A stretch of 64,000 bases of DNA, from NCBI GenBank assembly GCA_012064415.1, contig SSNU01000157.1, positions 705,556-769,555 on the forward strand. The letters are read 5' to 3'. This document shows, in pieces, positions 13,401-23,742 of this stretch. The stretch's first letter is position 1, and each line of letters begins with the position of its first letter. The notes under the pieces are model-generated. The model made no database searches, was not told where the DNA came from, and worked only from the letters and a program-made list of their open reading frames with translations. The position numbers and the translations under genes are program-made. The stretch is from Gyrodactylus bullatarudis. Its lineage: Eukaryota; Platyhelminthes; Monogenea; Gyrodactylidea; Gyrodactylidae.

Positions 13401-16400
13401 TTTCTTTCACTGATACACCTAAAGTATTTACCTAGGTATTTATCAAATTTCAAGAATATGCTTAGCTTTAATTTTTCGAACTGGAAATAGTTCCTAAATT
13501 GAGTTTATTGTAAATATCATAGATTCCGGACTTGGTAGCTCAATGTTTTTTTGTAAAATAAAGCTAGTTAACATGAAGATGGGAGTTTATGATTTTTGCA
13601 AAATTCTCATCTTTTACATCAAAAATTCGAATTTGATCAAGATTTTTCACATTCATGATAAGGAAAAAAATTTAGAAAAAAAAAACAATTTTTAAGGGAA
13701 TTATGACAAATTTAAAATCTTGATGTAGCGCCAAATTACCATCCTAAAAATAAACTCTTGATCAGGAAATTTTTATATCTCAAAGTTCAAAAAAATGGGA
13801 ATTTGACGTCACTTCAAGATTTCAAATTTGTCGTAATTCCCTTAAAAATAGTTTTTTTTTCTAATTTTTTTTCCTTATTGTGAATGTGAAAAATCTTGAT
13901 CAAATTCGAATTTTTGATGAAAAAGTTGAATTTTGTAAAAATCATGTAAATTCTTGATCCCATTCATCTATAGTGTCTTGCATTACGTCAGCCATGTTAA
14001 TAGTAATATTGCTTACTAGCTCTTGTATATAGAAGAAGCAAGTACACATCGTTCCTCTATTCCTACACAGAATAAGAATGAAAAAAAAGAATTTTTGTGA
14101 GCATACTATCGTAGCCTACTGAAAAGTAGTCGGGATCATTTTATTGTCTTTCCTGATAATAAAATTCACTTCCTCAAACTATCATTTCCCATCTGAAATA
14201 ACAATAAAACATGAATTGTAGTCACATTTTCTATGCAAAAATAAACTTGTTTTATTCCCATGAGTTCACTCTAACATTAATACTTTATAATCTACTCTGA
14301 ATACACTTGCTTTCATTGTTTTTTTTCTCAAATCCAGAGTAGTATTATGGGAGATTATCATATCAAGCGAAATTCAGTTTTCTTTCTATTACTAAAGAAT
14401 GTGATGAATTTACTGTCAATGTGTTATTCAAAGGATGAAAAGAAATTTTATTCCATTGTTTAAATGGCTTCTTTTTGGGTAAACTGCGCAATAATTTTTA
14501 TTCTGGGGAATTCTTGCCAGTTCTCTCATTGCAAAAAATAAAAAAAAGCATGCTTCTACTTTCCCCATCCAGGCATATTTTAAATTAAATTAATTTTATT
14601 ACGTTTAAATAAGAAGGAATTTTGTTATTTATGGCTGATAATTTTGTTTACATAATTATAATTGATTCGGTTTCATCTATGCAAAAGATTTTCATTCTGA
14701 ATGTTGTAGCATAGTAGTACAATTTATTGAATGAATTAATTTGCGTAAACATTCATTGAGATTTAAATTAAGAACGTTTTCAATTACCTAAGCAAGACTA
14801 TTATCAATCCATGAATTTCTTTCAATATCGTTCATAAAATCTTTATCATTCTGAAAGTATATTCACATTTCTAATCTTTCTTTCTATTAAAAATGTAACT
14901 TTGTTTAAATGAATCTATTTCTTTATTAACTCGAATACTCCTCATTAAATTTAATTGATTGTTTTATGAGAAAATTATTTCCCACTTTTCATTGGTCCAT
15001 ATAAATTCATTCAATCATATCAAAGTTGTATCCAGAGTGCGATCTATTTATGAATCAATTAATTTTTAAGATAAGGATTTAGTGATTTTTTTTCTCTAAT
15101 AGAGGAAGAAATTATTCTCCAGGATTCCTCTCCTCTATAGAAATCTTTTCTTCTCATATTCATAAGATGAAGTTTGTTCACTCTCTTCCTCTAGTCTCAA
15201 GATCAGAAGAAATTTCTTCTAATTTTCTTGCATTCATTCACTTTCTCGTCCAAGTTATTATTGCTAGAGTAGACTGCCAAAGAAATTGAAAGTATCTCTT
15301 CCCCTTTACATTTTTTTATGTGAATAAAGCACTTTGAATTCGTATTTTCCGGTAGAATATATTCTCCAAAAATACAGGAAATCTAACATGTTTCTTGAGT
15401 AGCTTTAATCTAGATCATTTTTTCTATTTGTTAAAAATTCTTACTTTTTCTCTCTAGGTTTTAACCTATTCTTATTTGCCTTGGAGGGTTAACAACAATA
15501 TAAAAACAGTGTAAATAAAATGGTAGTAAATATTCATTGAGAAATATTAATTCTAAAATAAATTTCATTAGCAACCACATAGTAAGCATTTCTGTTTCAA
15601 GCAAATTTTTTATCCAACATCAATCTTCCAGACACCTTCTAATTAAGACAAGTAAGAAAATAACTAACTGCTATGACATAACTATTTGACAAATTATTTA
15701 TAAATTATCCTCTAGGCATTATATCAAGAAAATCAATAAGGCATACATAAATAGAGTGCATCTAGTCGTTTTCACACACTTTCAACACACTGTGACTATT
15801 TAATTATATATATACTTCTGAATAAGTATCCTAATATCTTGATATATGAACCATAAAAAAGAAGAAGAACGAACTAACAACTTATATGTGATCCTAAATT
15901 AAATGTGACAGACTCTTCTCTTTGTATGAACGGGACGTGAGAAATTTACTCATGACACAAATTAAAAGTTTATTCATTCTTGACACTATACTACTAATTA
16001 GTTATCAGTTCTCTCCTCTTTTAGCTTTTTATTTTACATTGAAATGAACCAAAGGAGAGGTTCTCTTGATCGAACAGCTGGAAGCTTAAGATGATCTCAA
16101 CTTGAGAAGGTGATTGAATTTTCTGGTCATTTCCACTGCTTAAAAATAGCTTTTTCATCGAACAAGTCAACGCAATAAGCCCTTCTGATGGTTTTGCAAA
16201 CGTAAAAAAAAGAAAGAAAGTTTCATTCGAACTTTATAATATCATACATGATTTTTCTTGAATGTTTGATAATCTGTCTGATAATCTAGATATTCCAGAG
16301 AATTATTAAGATTCTTCATTTGGGATTAAATTTCTTGTCAAAATTTGATCCAGCCAACTTTTTGAAAGGGATTTAAGCAAAGAGGAGAATTTTACACTTG

Positions 16401-19400
16401 AGAGATGATGCCCAAAATCAAAATTTCCATAGCTCTCCCTTCTACAAGTTTTGATTGACAGTCTTGTTATAAAATTTTGAACCAAGTAGTTCTTCAGGGA
16501 GCTGTTCGGCATAGATTGTCTATAACATTGTTCGCTTGCTGCCTGAATATGTTGTCTTCTGGCTTGTATTGGTCTGTCTGTAGAAAGAGGAGAAAAGGGT
16601 GTAGAATTTCTTTAAGAGCAAGGATTATAAAAATTATAGTGAATGTTACAATAATCAGAATTATTAGAGTAATAACTCTGATAGTATAATTCATCACTTG
16701 AAGGAAAATTAAAATAAAGATTAGAATAAAAAACATTTAGATTACCCTGATAAAAACAGTTTGGACTCACACAATATTTCGAATACATGTCGTATTCTTC
16801 ACACAAGGTTTTTTGAAAAATCTCACGCCAGAAGAAGAATACGACATGTATTCGAAATATTGTGTGAGTCCAAACTGTTTTTATCAGGGTAATCTAAATT
16901 TTTTTTATTCTAATCTTTATTTTAATTTTCCTTCAAGTGATGAATTATACTATCAGAGTTATTACTCTAATAATTCTGATTATTGTAACAATCACTAAAA
17001 TTTTTATAATCCTTGCTCTTAAAGAAATTCTACACCCTTTTCTCCTCTTTCTACAGACAGACCAATACAAGCCAGAAGACAACATATTCAGGCAGCAAGC
17101 GAACAATGTTATAGACAGTCTTGTTATACATGCACAGGGACATTGGAAATCGATAAAGTATTCAGATTCCTCTTTTTGTAAAAACTCCTTCCTCACAACA
17201 TACTTTTCCCAACGATCATGTTTTCTCACTTGGTCCCCCCTTAAACATTAGTAAAAATTTCTAAAATCTTTAGCTGATTTAATCAGGAATAAATATATTG
17301 GTAAAGGTGAAGATTTATTGTTTTTTTCTCGGACATTTAAGTACTTTCTTCAGTCTGGATGAGACATGATCGTCTTCTGAACAACCTTCACTATACGTAA
17401 GACCTCAAAAATACTCCTATCGGTATAGACCCAAAATACATGATAATCATATCTTAGAATAGACCAATAGGTAAATTAGATTAGATCTAGACGGGATTCA
17501 AGGAGTTATCAATGAAAAATTGGCACTTTTTGAATCTGCTCACATGTCATAATAAATAAATTTCATCAAATTTCTTTAATTGCAACTAGCTCTAATAACG
17601 GTTTAGATTATCTTTGCTTTTATGCTTTTGAGACTTATTTGCGATCGGATTGCATGTCAATTCTATTGTATACTCTTCGACGTATCTAAAGGAAAAAGCT
17701 TGCCATCTGTTACTGACTCTTTGAGATCTACATCAAACTGGCAAATAAATTCATTTCCATAAATATATTTGAGTCTTTTAAAATATAGATTCTAAAGCTA
17801 ATTGATATGAAGTTGGGAAACTATGATTTTTACAGAAATCTCGATTTTTTTCATCAAGAATTTTGATCCTACTCATGTTGCCCACTTTTACCAGTTGAAG
17901 AAAAAAATTCTGAAAAAATTAGTTTTTTGAAAAAAATGGCGCTAAAATCCTATTTTTTCGAACTTTGAGCTGAAATTTTTTATTGATTTGAAAGTGGGAG
18001 GCTGATCGAAAGAGTTTTTTAGGATCAAGATTAGACGAGAAAAGCAATGCATAACCACATTATTGTTCGGGAGCCGAATTCCGGTTTTTTGATCATTTTC
18101 ACTACTTGAAATTTCGATAATTCGAGATCTTTCGAAAATGGGGTAACTTTATTTGGCATTTGTAGTTGAAACAGTCTAAACATATCAACCTCCTTTAATT
18201 GGGTTACTTTCTTCTCATTGGTCAATAGGGATCGTGTAAAATTTTAATATACTGACTAAAAGTAAGAAATGAAAAAGGTTCTCTAATAGTCAATCTGACG
18301 GTTGTCTCTTCCACCCTTTAAATCAATCAGCTCATTTCTAGCTGAAATCTGGTTACAAGCTACTTCAAAAGAGAAATGATAAGGAATCTTTGTTGATCTA
18401 CAGAAAAATGACAGATGAACACAAAATGATTGCCCTTATGTAGTGAGTCTGTAAACAAAAGAAGATAGTTGTTTCCCATCTCATTGATTTAATGCCAGGA
18501 ATAAATTATTATTATTTTCATAATTTTCTTTACTCCAGTTCACTTTTCTATCATAGACAAAAGAAAGTAGTTATCGTCAAGTTTCCATCTCAAAAGCAAT
18601 TAAATTCTAAAAAATCAATGCTTCCCCTTCTCTCTCTTGCCTTGGCATACACAATTTCGCTAATCAAATTAAAAATAAAATTTTTGTCAAAAATATCCAT
18701 TCGTACATGAGTGGAGGGGGAGGGGATAGAAGTATATTATCTGCCACAATTATCGACTCAGAAAATATTTTCCACTTATGTGCTAGCTGAGAACAACAAC
18801 TGGTTCGTTTACTAACTGACAAGGTCTGAAAAGTATAATTCAGTTTTCAATTTCGTAAAATTTCAATTGAATATTGTAAATTTTCAAATGGTTTTCGTAT
18901 GCATAATAAATTCATTCATTGAATAAAAATATTTTCAAATGGTTTTCCTACTAAAGGGCGATGAATTTCGTAAAATTTCAATTGAATATTGTAAATTTTC
19001 AAATGGTTTTCGTATGCATAATAAATTCATTCATTGAATAAAAATATTTTCAAATGGTTTTCCTACTAAAGGGCGATGAATTTCGTAAATTTTCAAATCG
19101 TTTTCGTAACCTATTTCCTATCGTAAAATATTTGTGTTTTACTTCGATTCAATTTTGTGAACTGAAGTTTTCTATTTCATAAATTTACAAATGGTTTCCA
19201 TAAAACTAGATAATCAATTTCGTAAAGAGTACCATTTTAGCTCAAAAATATAAATAAATCTATTCAAATCTTATCTTTTGGCTTTTTATAATTTATCTTA
19301 TCATCCTGATCATTATTATCTTAATTTAATATTTTTTTCTTTATCATTTAACAAAATAATTTTAATTCAATCATTGAGTTTCTTGTCTGTACGATTTTAT

Positions 19401-20290
19401 TCGTTATATAAAATGCATCCCTACCATAAGCACCAAAAGAAGGTCAGGGAATGATACTTGAACCAGTTAGTCCATTATTCTATTCAACGGGGTTCGATAT
19501 AAAAACCACAATTTGCACTGATGATTTGAGAAGCTAATTATAATTCAGAAAACAAGAGAGAAAGGACTATCTCCCATGACAATAATAATTGATAACTCAC
19601 AGTGCTGTCGAAGAAGCTATAAACAAAGCAGATGTAAAAATACTACGCCTAGCTCCATATTCATACTTACTGAATCCTATAGAATAAATTTGGAGCGTAT
19701 ACAAAACAGAAGTTAGAAAAATTTTAGCTGATGAACGACACCAGATTTTAGCTTTCAGGATTATCAATCCAAGAGTTTTGGATACAAAAACTTGAGTTGA
19801 GTTTGCAAATAGAGTGAAGCTAATAATGACTAATGATAAAATAAGTTCTTGTTGTTATCATGTTGAAAAATATTATCAAGTTGTTACAGAATTGAGAGAC
19901 TTGAAAGAATAAATAAATAAATTTCAATATGCGAAATTGATTATTGATAAAAATATATTATTATCAAGATTAGTACACCTCATTGCTTTGAATGCTTTTC
20001 CCATCTTTACCGGGGTTTATTCGTTCCTCTATTGTTTTTTTGAGACGGTATTTCGTGAGGAAAAACTCGAAATTCTAAGAATTTTTTTACTTTAACCAGT
20101 AAAAGCGGGTCGCATATTCTAGATCAAATTTCTGATGGAAAGTATGTGAATTTTGTAAAAATATTCTCAGGTACTGTATTGCTTTATTTTCAGAAATTAA
20201 TTACAATATTTTTCCAGCAATTTCATCTTCCACGACAACAACACTGAGACCGCTCAACACAAACGTTTATGGCCTTACCCGAGAAGAGTA
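10484..20290 (+). CDS. Unknown single-pass membrane protein, probable two-exon gene with a 9.2 kb intron
   Basis: Exon 1 (10484-10973) starts at an ATG and encodes a polar, Ser/Asn/Gln-rich region of about 130 residues. A basic RLSR stretch and one membrane helix follow (IVMIVGGTLFGICILLVGLS). It ends at a consensus donor (G then GTGAGT). Read-through gives only intron-like sequence. The best partner exon is 20218-20290, behind the acceptor TTTTTCCAG: it restores frame and adds a short Ser/Thr-rich tail (ISSSTTTTLRP) ending at TAA, for about 188 residues in all. Topology is probably N-in, short tail out. I do not recognise the family. Exon 1 is well supported; the distant exon 2 is an inference, and other small exons could lie between. 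Confidence 0.5.
13570..13975. repeat. Fold-back inverted repeat element
   Basis: Two arms of roughly 150 bp, about 13570-13735 and 13805-13975, are reverse complements with some mismatches. They share a block around CGAATTTGATCAAGATTTTT. No coding sequence between them. The look is that of a non-autonomous DNA element. A diverged single-arm relative lies at 17,815-18,015 (shared ATGATTTTTACA and poly-A/T blocks). Confidence 0.6.
16517..17120. repeat. Near-perfect palindrome holding two inverted copies of a degenerate coding-like unit
   Basis: Left arm (about 16517-16801) and right arm (about 16830-17120) are reverse complements with only a few differences, around a spacer of about 30 bp. Read outward from the centre, each arm has a frame with EEYDMYSKYC, then a second frame encoding a hydrophobic helix and DQYKPEDNIFRQQANN. 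The GTGAGT after the TGT codon and the following CAG would make a 24-nt intron, in keeping with this genome. Neither arm has an intact ATG-to-stop gene that I can defend. A third, degraded fragment of the same unit lies at 44,118-44,155. Confidence 0.7.
17815..18015. repeat. Diverged relative of the 13.6 kb fold-back element
   Basis: AT-rich block resembling one arm of the inverted repeat at 13,570-13,975 (a GAAG-TGGGA...ATGATTTTTAC opening, then a CATCAA...TTTGATC segment). Similarity is visible by eye but patchy. Confidence 0.35.
18851..19110. repeat. 115-bp tandem direct repeat (two full copies plus a partial third)
   Basis: Copies start at 18851 and 18966, with a partial third from 19081, so the period is exactly 115 bp. 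The two full copies look identical. Each opens with TTTCGTAAAATTTCAATTG and ends with CTACTAAAGGGCGATGAA. The same words, diverged, make up one side of the element at 28,318-28,606, so the array is probably an internal amplification of that family. Confidence 0.85.
19598..19911 (+). pseudogene. Degenerate DDE transposase, C-terminal part (Tc1/mariner/pogo-like)
   Basis: The plus frame reads LRLAPYSYLLNPIE, a stop, then IWSVYKTEVRKIL. This is the conserved end of the DDE endonuclease domain (usual form LPPYSPELNPIENxW), with the final acidic residue of the triad as the E before the stop. A second in-frame stop follows about 50 codons later, and the frame ends at a TAA at about 19,909. With no intact upstream part, it is a dead relic. 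Confidence 0.75.
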
Positions 20291-20691
20291 AACTCAAAAG
20301 TCTAATCAGACCCAAGATCTCTCAACCAAAATGTAATAGATGCAAGATAACAAGACACTCGTATATTTTTATAACAAAGAGTTTGTTGTTGTGAAGCTTA
20401 ACCCTCAACAGGTTACTTGAACTCTTTGTGTTGAACATTTTATCTTCAAATTGATCCTGTAAAGCCAATCAGATCCTCTAACCCCCAAACCCCCCAACTA
20501 ATTCTGTACATTGAATGAAAAGTTTTAATTTTATTTAGATTTCAAAGATTATTTTGAAAAATTTCGAATAAATTAATATTATATCTCTCTCAGTGTTATG
20601 GTAATAAATTTTTATTCATAAAAATTCAAGTTTCATATGATAGTTTCATGTTTTTTAAAATTAAAAAAAAACTAATCAGAAATCTGGCTTC
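20291..20691. other. Spacer, no gene seen
   Basis: AT-rich 400 bp downstream of the putative last exon at 20218-20290. An AATAAA near 20,566 could serve as its polyadenylation signal. Nothing else recognised. Confidence 0.5.
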
Positions 20692-20915
20692 TTAACCCTT
20701 TCGGTGCCGATGGACATATATGTCCATTTTCCAATTTTCTTGAACCTTCATAACTCTACCAGTTTGACAGGTTTCTGGAGCAATTAAAGTTTAAATTGAA
20801 GTCCACAATGTGAACTTCCATAAGTAATATTTTTGGCCAAATAACTTGGTATCTTCATAGCTAAATTTTGGTTTTTATAAAAATTGTGAAATAGTCTCGG
20901 CACCGTAAGGGTTAA
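20692..20915. mobile_element. piggyBac-type MITE with TTAA target duplication
   Basis: The element is bounded by TTAA at 20692-20695 and 20912-20915. Its terminal inverted repeats are CCCTTTCGGTGCCGA and TCGGCACCGTAAGGG, differing at one base. Overall length with target sites is 224 bp, with no coding capacity. TTAA duplication with CCC...GGG ends is characteristic of piggyBac-mobilised miniature elements. Confidence 0.88.
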
Positions 20916-21471
20916 GGGAGGGGAGTATGGTGTAAGGTGAAACAGAAAAGCCAAACCCTTGTCTGCGATGTTTACTGAAAAGTGAGGCTACGACCGCAAT
21001 TCTACGAGGCCATAATGGATACATTAGAGTTTCTATTCGTACGATTGAGAGCCAAGACATGAGTGAAGATAATTCGGTTAAATTAGAGAATAGTTGCACC
21101 CTCTTATTTCTCTCCAAGTTTACTTTGAATCGTGTTGGTCTTTTTATTATCACCTCAAGGGATTCGTTTTTATTTAAATCGATGTTAAAAGGTCCTTAAT
21201 CTCTTTGTTATTGATTACTGGAAAGCAAGAGGGGGCAAATTTTCTATAGATTAACCGATAATTCTTGATTGTCACTAAAACCTCTGCTTAATAATAGTGA
21301 GCGAATGTGTTTTATACCTCTGCCTCAATGATATTGACCAATGAGGGTGTAGAAAGGTCCAAACAATCATACTCAAGTATAATAATCGAATACGAGGTAC
21401 ATGAAGTATTGAAACTGCTCTATACTCAGAATATCTGTGTATTGAAAAGAAAAGATTTAGGATCATCTATT

Positions 21472-21738
21472 TTAATTAAAACACGAAAGTTTCATGAAAA
21501 ACTTTTTAACTTTTTCCATGAAAATCTCAAACCTCGTCTTCATGACAGGCTCCACAGGGCTGACAGTAACATGATTAGGTTGATCATTTCCAGTCGTCTC
21601 TTCAACCATCCTCATGAAATCCTCAAATTCATCTTCGATTGCTTGCCTGAAAAGATGATTTGTACAGGCCAAAAAAACTTACGCGGAAATGGAAATTATT
21701 GTCAGGGCCAAGATGACAAGAAGCGCGAAGAATTTCAT
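21472..21738 (-). CDS. Small secreted peptide precursor, copy 1
   Basis: Two exons, 21738-21683 and 21646-21472, joined across a 36-nt intron with GTAAGT and TTTTCAG ends. The protein is 76 aa. Residues 1-19 are a signal peptide (MKFFALLVILALTIISISA). An acidic segment follows (EDEFEDF, VEETT), then a basic amphipathic C-terminus after PVMKTR, ending MEKVKKFFMKLSCFN. An acidic pro-part before a cationic amphipathic end is the usual plan of linear membrane-active or antimicrobial peptide precursors; that role is inferred, as I recognise no family. A TATAAATAGG box lies 53 bp upstream of the ATG. The copy at 23,388 shares a 308-bp block with this one. Confidence 0.75.
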
Positions 21739-21826
21739 GTTTTCTCTTCTACTATTGTTTGAGTTTTTGAAATTACTCGCGAAATCACTTCCTATTTATA
21801 TTTGAAAATATGTGAATTTCCTATTT
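21519..21826. repeat. 308-bp direct duplication, copy 1
   Basis: This block appears identical to 23435-23742. It covers the promoter, 5' UTR, first exon, intron and most of exon 2 of the small secreted peptide gene. Identity stops abruptly at both ends, inside exon 2 and about 35 bp beyond the TATA box. Confidence 0.85.
21791..21800 (-). promoter_or_regulatory. TATA box of secreted peptide copy 1
   Basis: TATAAATAGG on the minus strand, 53 bp upstream of the start codon, leaving room for a short 5' UTR. The same box is kept in copy 2 at 23707-23716. Confidence 0.65.
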
Positions 21827-23387
21827 AGTTGGTAAATAAGATTATTCTAGAATAATTATACTAAGCAAATAAAACGTTATTTCTGTCACATGTCGTCTTA
21901 ATCTGAAACAGTTGAGATTAACTCGAACCCAAGACTTTCTCAAATTGACCTAATAAAGGTCTGTCAAGTTCACCAACAAAAACTGTGTCGATGATCTTCA
22001 TAACCTGCTCTTATTTCAGGAAAAAACGTTCACGAAGGAAATTGTCGAGCGAGAATTTTGAACTGCCGATAAAACTAGACGCCCAAATCATTCGGAGACT
22101 TGAAACCGAGGCAACCCGGATATCGATTGATTCTTACTAATACCTCATGGCTCATGGGTAACAATATTAACAACAGATTAATTAATCCTTACAAATCATG
22201 GTGTTCTTTTGTAAAGGACATAGTTGAATTTACTTTTTTTACAATAATCTCAGTATTTCTCTCAGCAAAGTCAGGAAAAAAATTATTTTTCGAATTTCCA
22301 TGATAAAATGAGCCAATAAGTAGTGGAAATAAAAAAAATTCTGAAAAAATTCAAACAGACCAAAATGATACCGTTTTTTGAATTTCTAAAATGCACCAAA
22401 TTTCCACTTTTTCTACTTACGAGCTCAGAATATTTATTGACTTCAAAGATTTGAAGCAGTTAAATTCATATATCCAAGACCAGCATCAGACAAAGAATTA
22501 GAATTCGGCTGCAGAAAATCACAGAAATTTGTTATTATTGTGGGAAATCGAAAAATTTGAAAACATTGATTATCACTAGGGCGACCAAAATACCTTTTTT
22601 GAGAGTAAGTCTAATATACTTTGAAAAGATTAAAAATTCAGTCATATTTTTTCTAAACCTCTTAATAAGAGAAATAAGTTTGCCTTTTTTGCCTATTTGG
22701 AGGAGGCTTGCCTTTCTTAAAAAAGGATTGCTTTTTCACTTTTTTCAAGAATTGTGCAAATTTTTTATGATTTTTTATCTTGATCTTAGTTAAATTTTCA
22801 TTGTTTGAATCTAATTTTAAGGGGGACTCGGTAAACAGCCAATAGAAATGGCTTATCCAACTCAACATCTCATTCTCATTCTGTTCACTTGAAAGGCTTG
22901 AAGAATTGGTTAATTTTTTAAAATCACTACTTGTGGGAGACATTCAATTTTATGAATTTGTTCATGTCAAAATAGGTTTTATTCCAATACATCTATTATT
23001 TTTTCAACTATTCAAGATTATTTATTTTTCAAATGGCTTTTGCCACCTTGAGAACTGCTGCATTCATCTATGACCTTTAACCTGAGTAAAAATTTTATAG
23101 CATAAATACAAAGAAATTGACCTATTATAACTTCTCAAAAGAATCATCATTCTTGCGAACTAATAAATACAGCTCAGAGATTCACCAATCGACAAGTTTT
23201 CATTAATTTACAGAAATTGGATCATAAATTTTTATAAAAACACGGAATTCAATTTGAAATGTACAAATACATGATAGGTCGCCTTTGTGAATGATCCTTT
23301 AATCTGATTGGACGACCTTCATATTTCTGACTTGTGAAAAGGATAAATAGGTAAACTAAATTTTAGCTTTTATTCAATTATTTTATT
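21827..23387. other. Spacer between the two secreted peptide genes
   Basis: AT-rich 1.56 kb with no gene that I can support. Bases 22144-22225 match 33899-33968 in the same orientation (shared CTCATGGGTAACAATAT opening), an old dispersed repeat. Confidence 0.65.
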
Positions 23388-23654
23388 TTATAATCTTATC
23401 CAGAGATTGAAAAAGAAATTCCAAAATTTTTGCTTGAAAATCTCAAACCTCGTCTTCATGACAGGCTCCACAGGGCTGACAGTAACATGATTAGGTTGAT
23501 CATTTCCAGTCGTCTCTTCAACCATCCTCATGAAATCCTCAAATTCATCTTCGATTGCTTGCCTGAAAAGATGATTTGTACAGGCCAAAAAAACTTACGC
23601 GGAAATGGAAATTATTGTCAGGGCCAAGATGACAAGAAGCGCGAAGAATTTCAT
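23388..23654 (-). CDS. Small secreted peptide precursor, copy 2
   Basis: Two exons, 23654-23599 and 23562-23388, with the same 36-nt intron as copy 1. The protein is also exactly 76 aa. Residues 1 to about 61 (signal peptide, acidic part, PVMKTRFEIF) are identical to copy 1. The last 15 residues are different: KQKFWNFFFNLWIRL, aromatic and basic, with no Cys. Equal length despite the changed end suggests both are real genes and not a broken copy. The role is unknown; a membrane-active or defence peptide is one possibility. Confidence 0.72.
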
Positions 23655-23742
23655 GTTTTCTCTTCTACTATTGTTTGAGTTTTTGAAATTACTCGCGAAA
23701 TCACTTCCTATTTATATTTGAAAATATGTGAATTTCCTATTT
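23435..23742. repeat. 308-bp direct duplication, copy 2
   Basis: Partner of 21519-21826 in the same orientation, 1.9 kb apart. No differences were noticed by eye across the block, intron included. Confidence 0.85.
23707..23716 (-). promoter_or_regulatory. TATA box of secreted peptide copy 2
   Basis: TATAAATAGG on the minus strand, 53 bp from the ATG, as in copy 1. Confidence 0.65.

Larger units (their letters stand above)
10974..20217. other. Long intron or gene-poor repeat region
   Basis: About 9.2 kb of AT-rich sequence without a convincing intact gene. It contains the inverted repeat at 13,570-13,975, the palindromic element at 16,517-17,120, the related copy near 17,815-18,015, the 115-bp tandem repeat at 18,851-19,110 and a dead DDE transposase at 19,598-19,911. 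These are listed separately. Confidence 0.7.

Noticed and set aside
16306..16512. 68-codon minus ORF next to the palindrome
   Set aside because: Has no match to the palindrome unit and no recognisable motif; likely chance.
18851..19110. CRISPR array
   Set aside because: The 115-bp units are contiguous copies without spacers, and the window is animal nuclear DNA.
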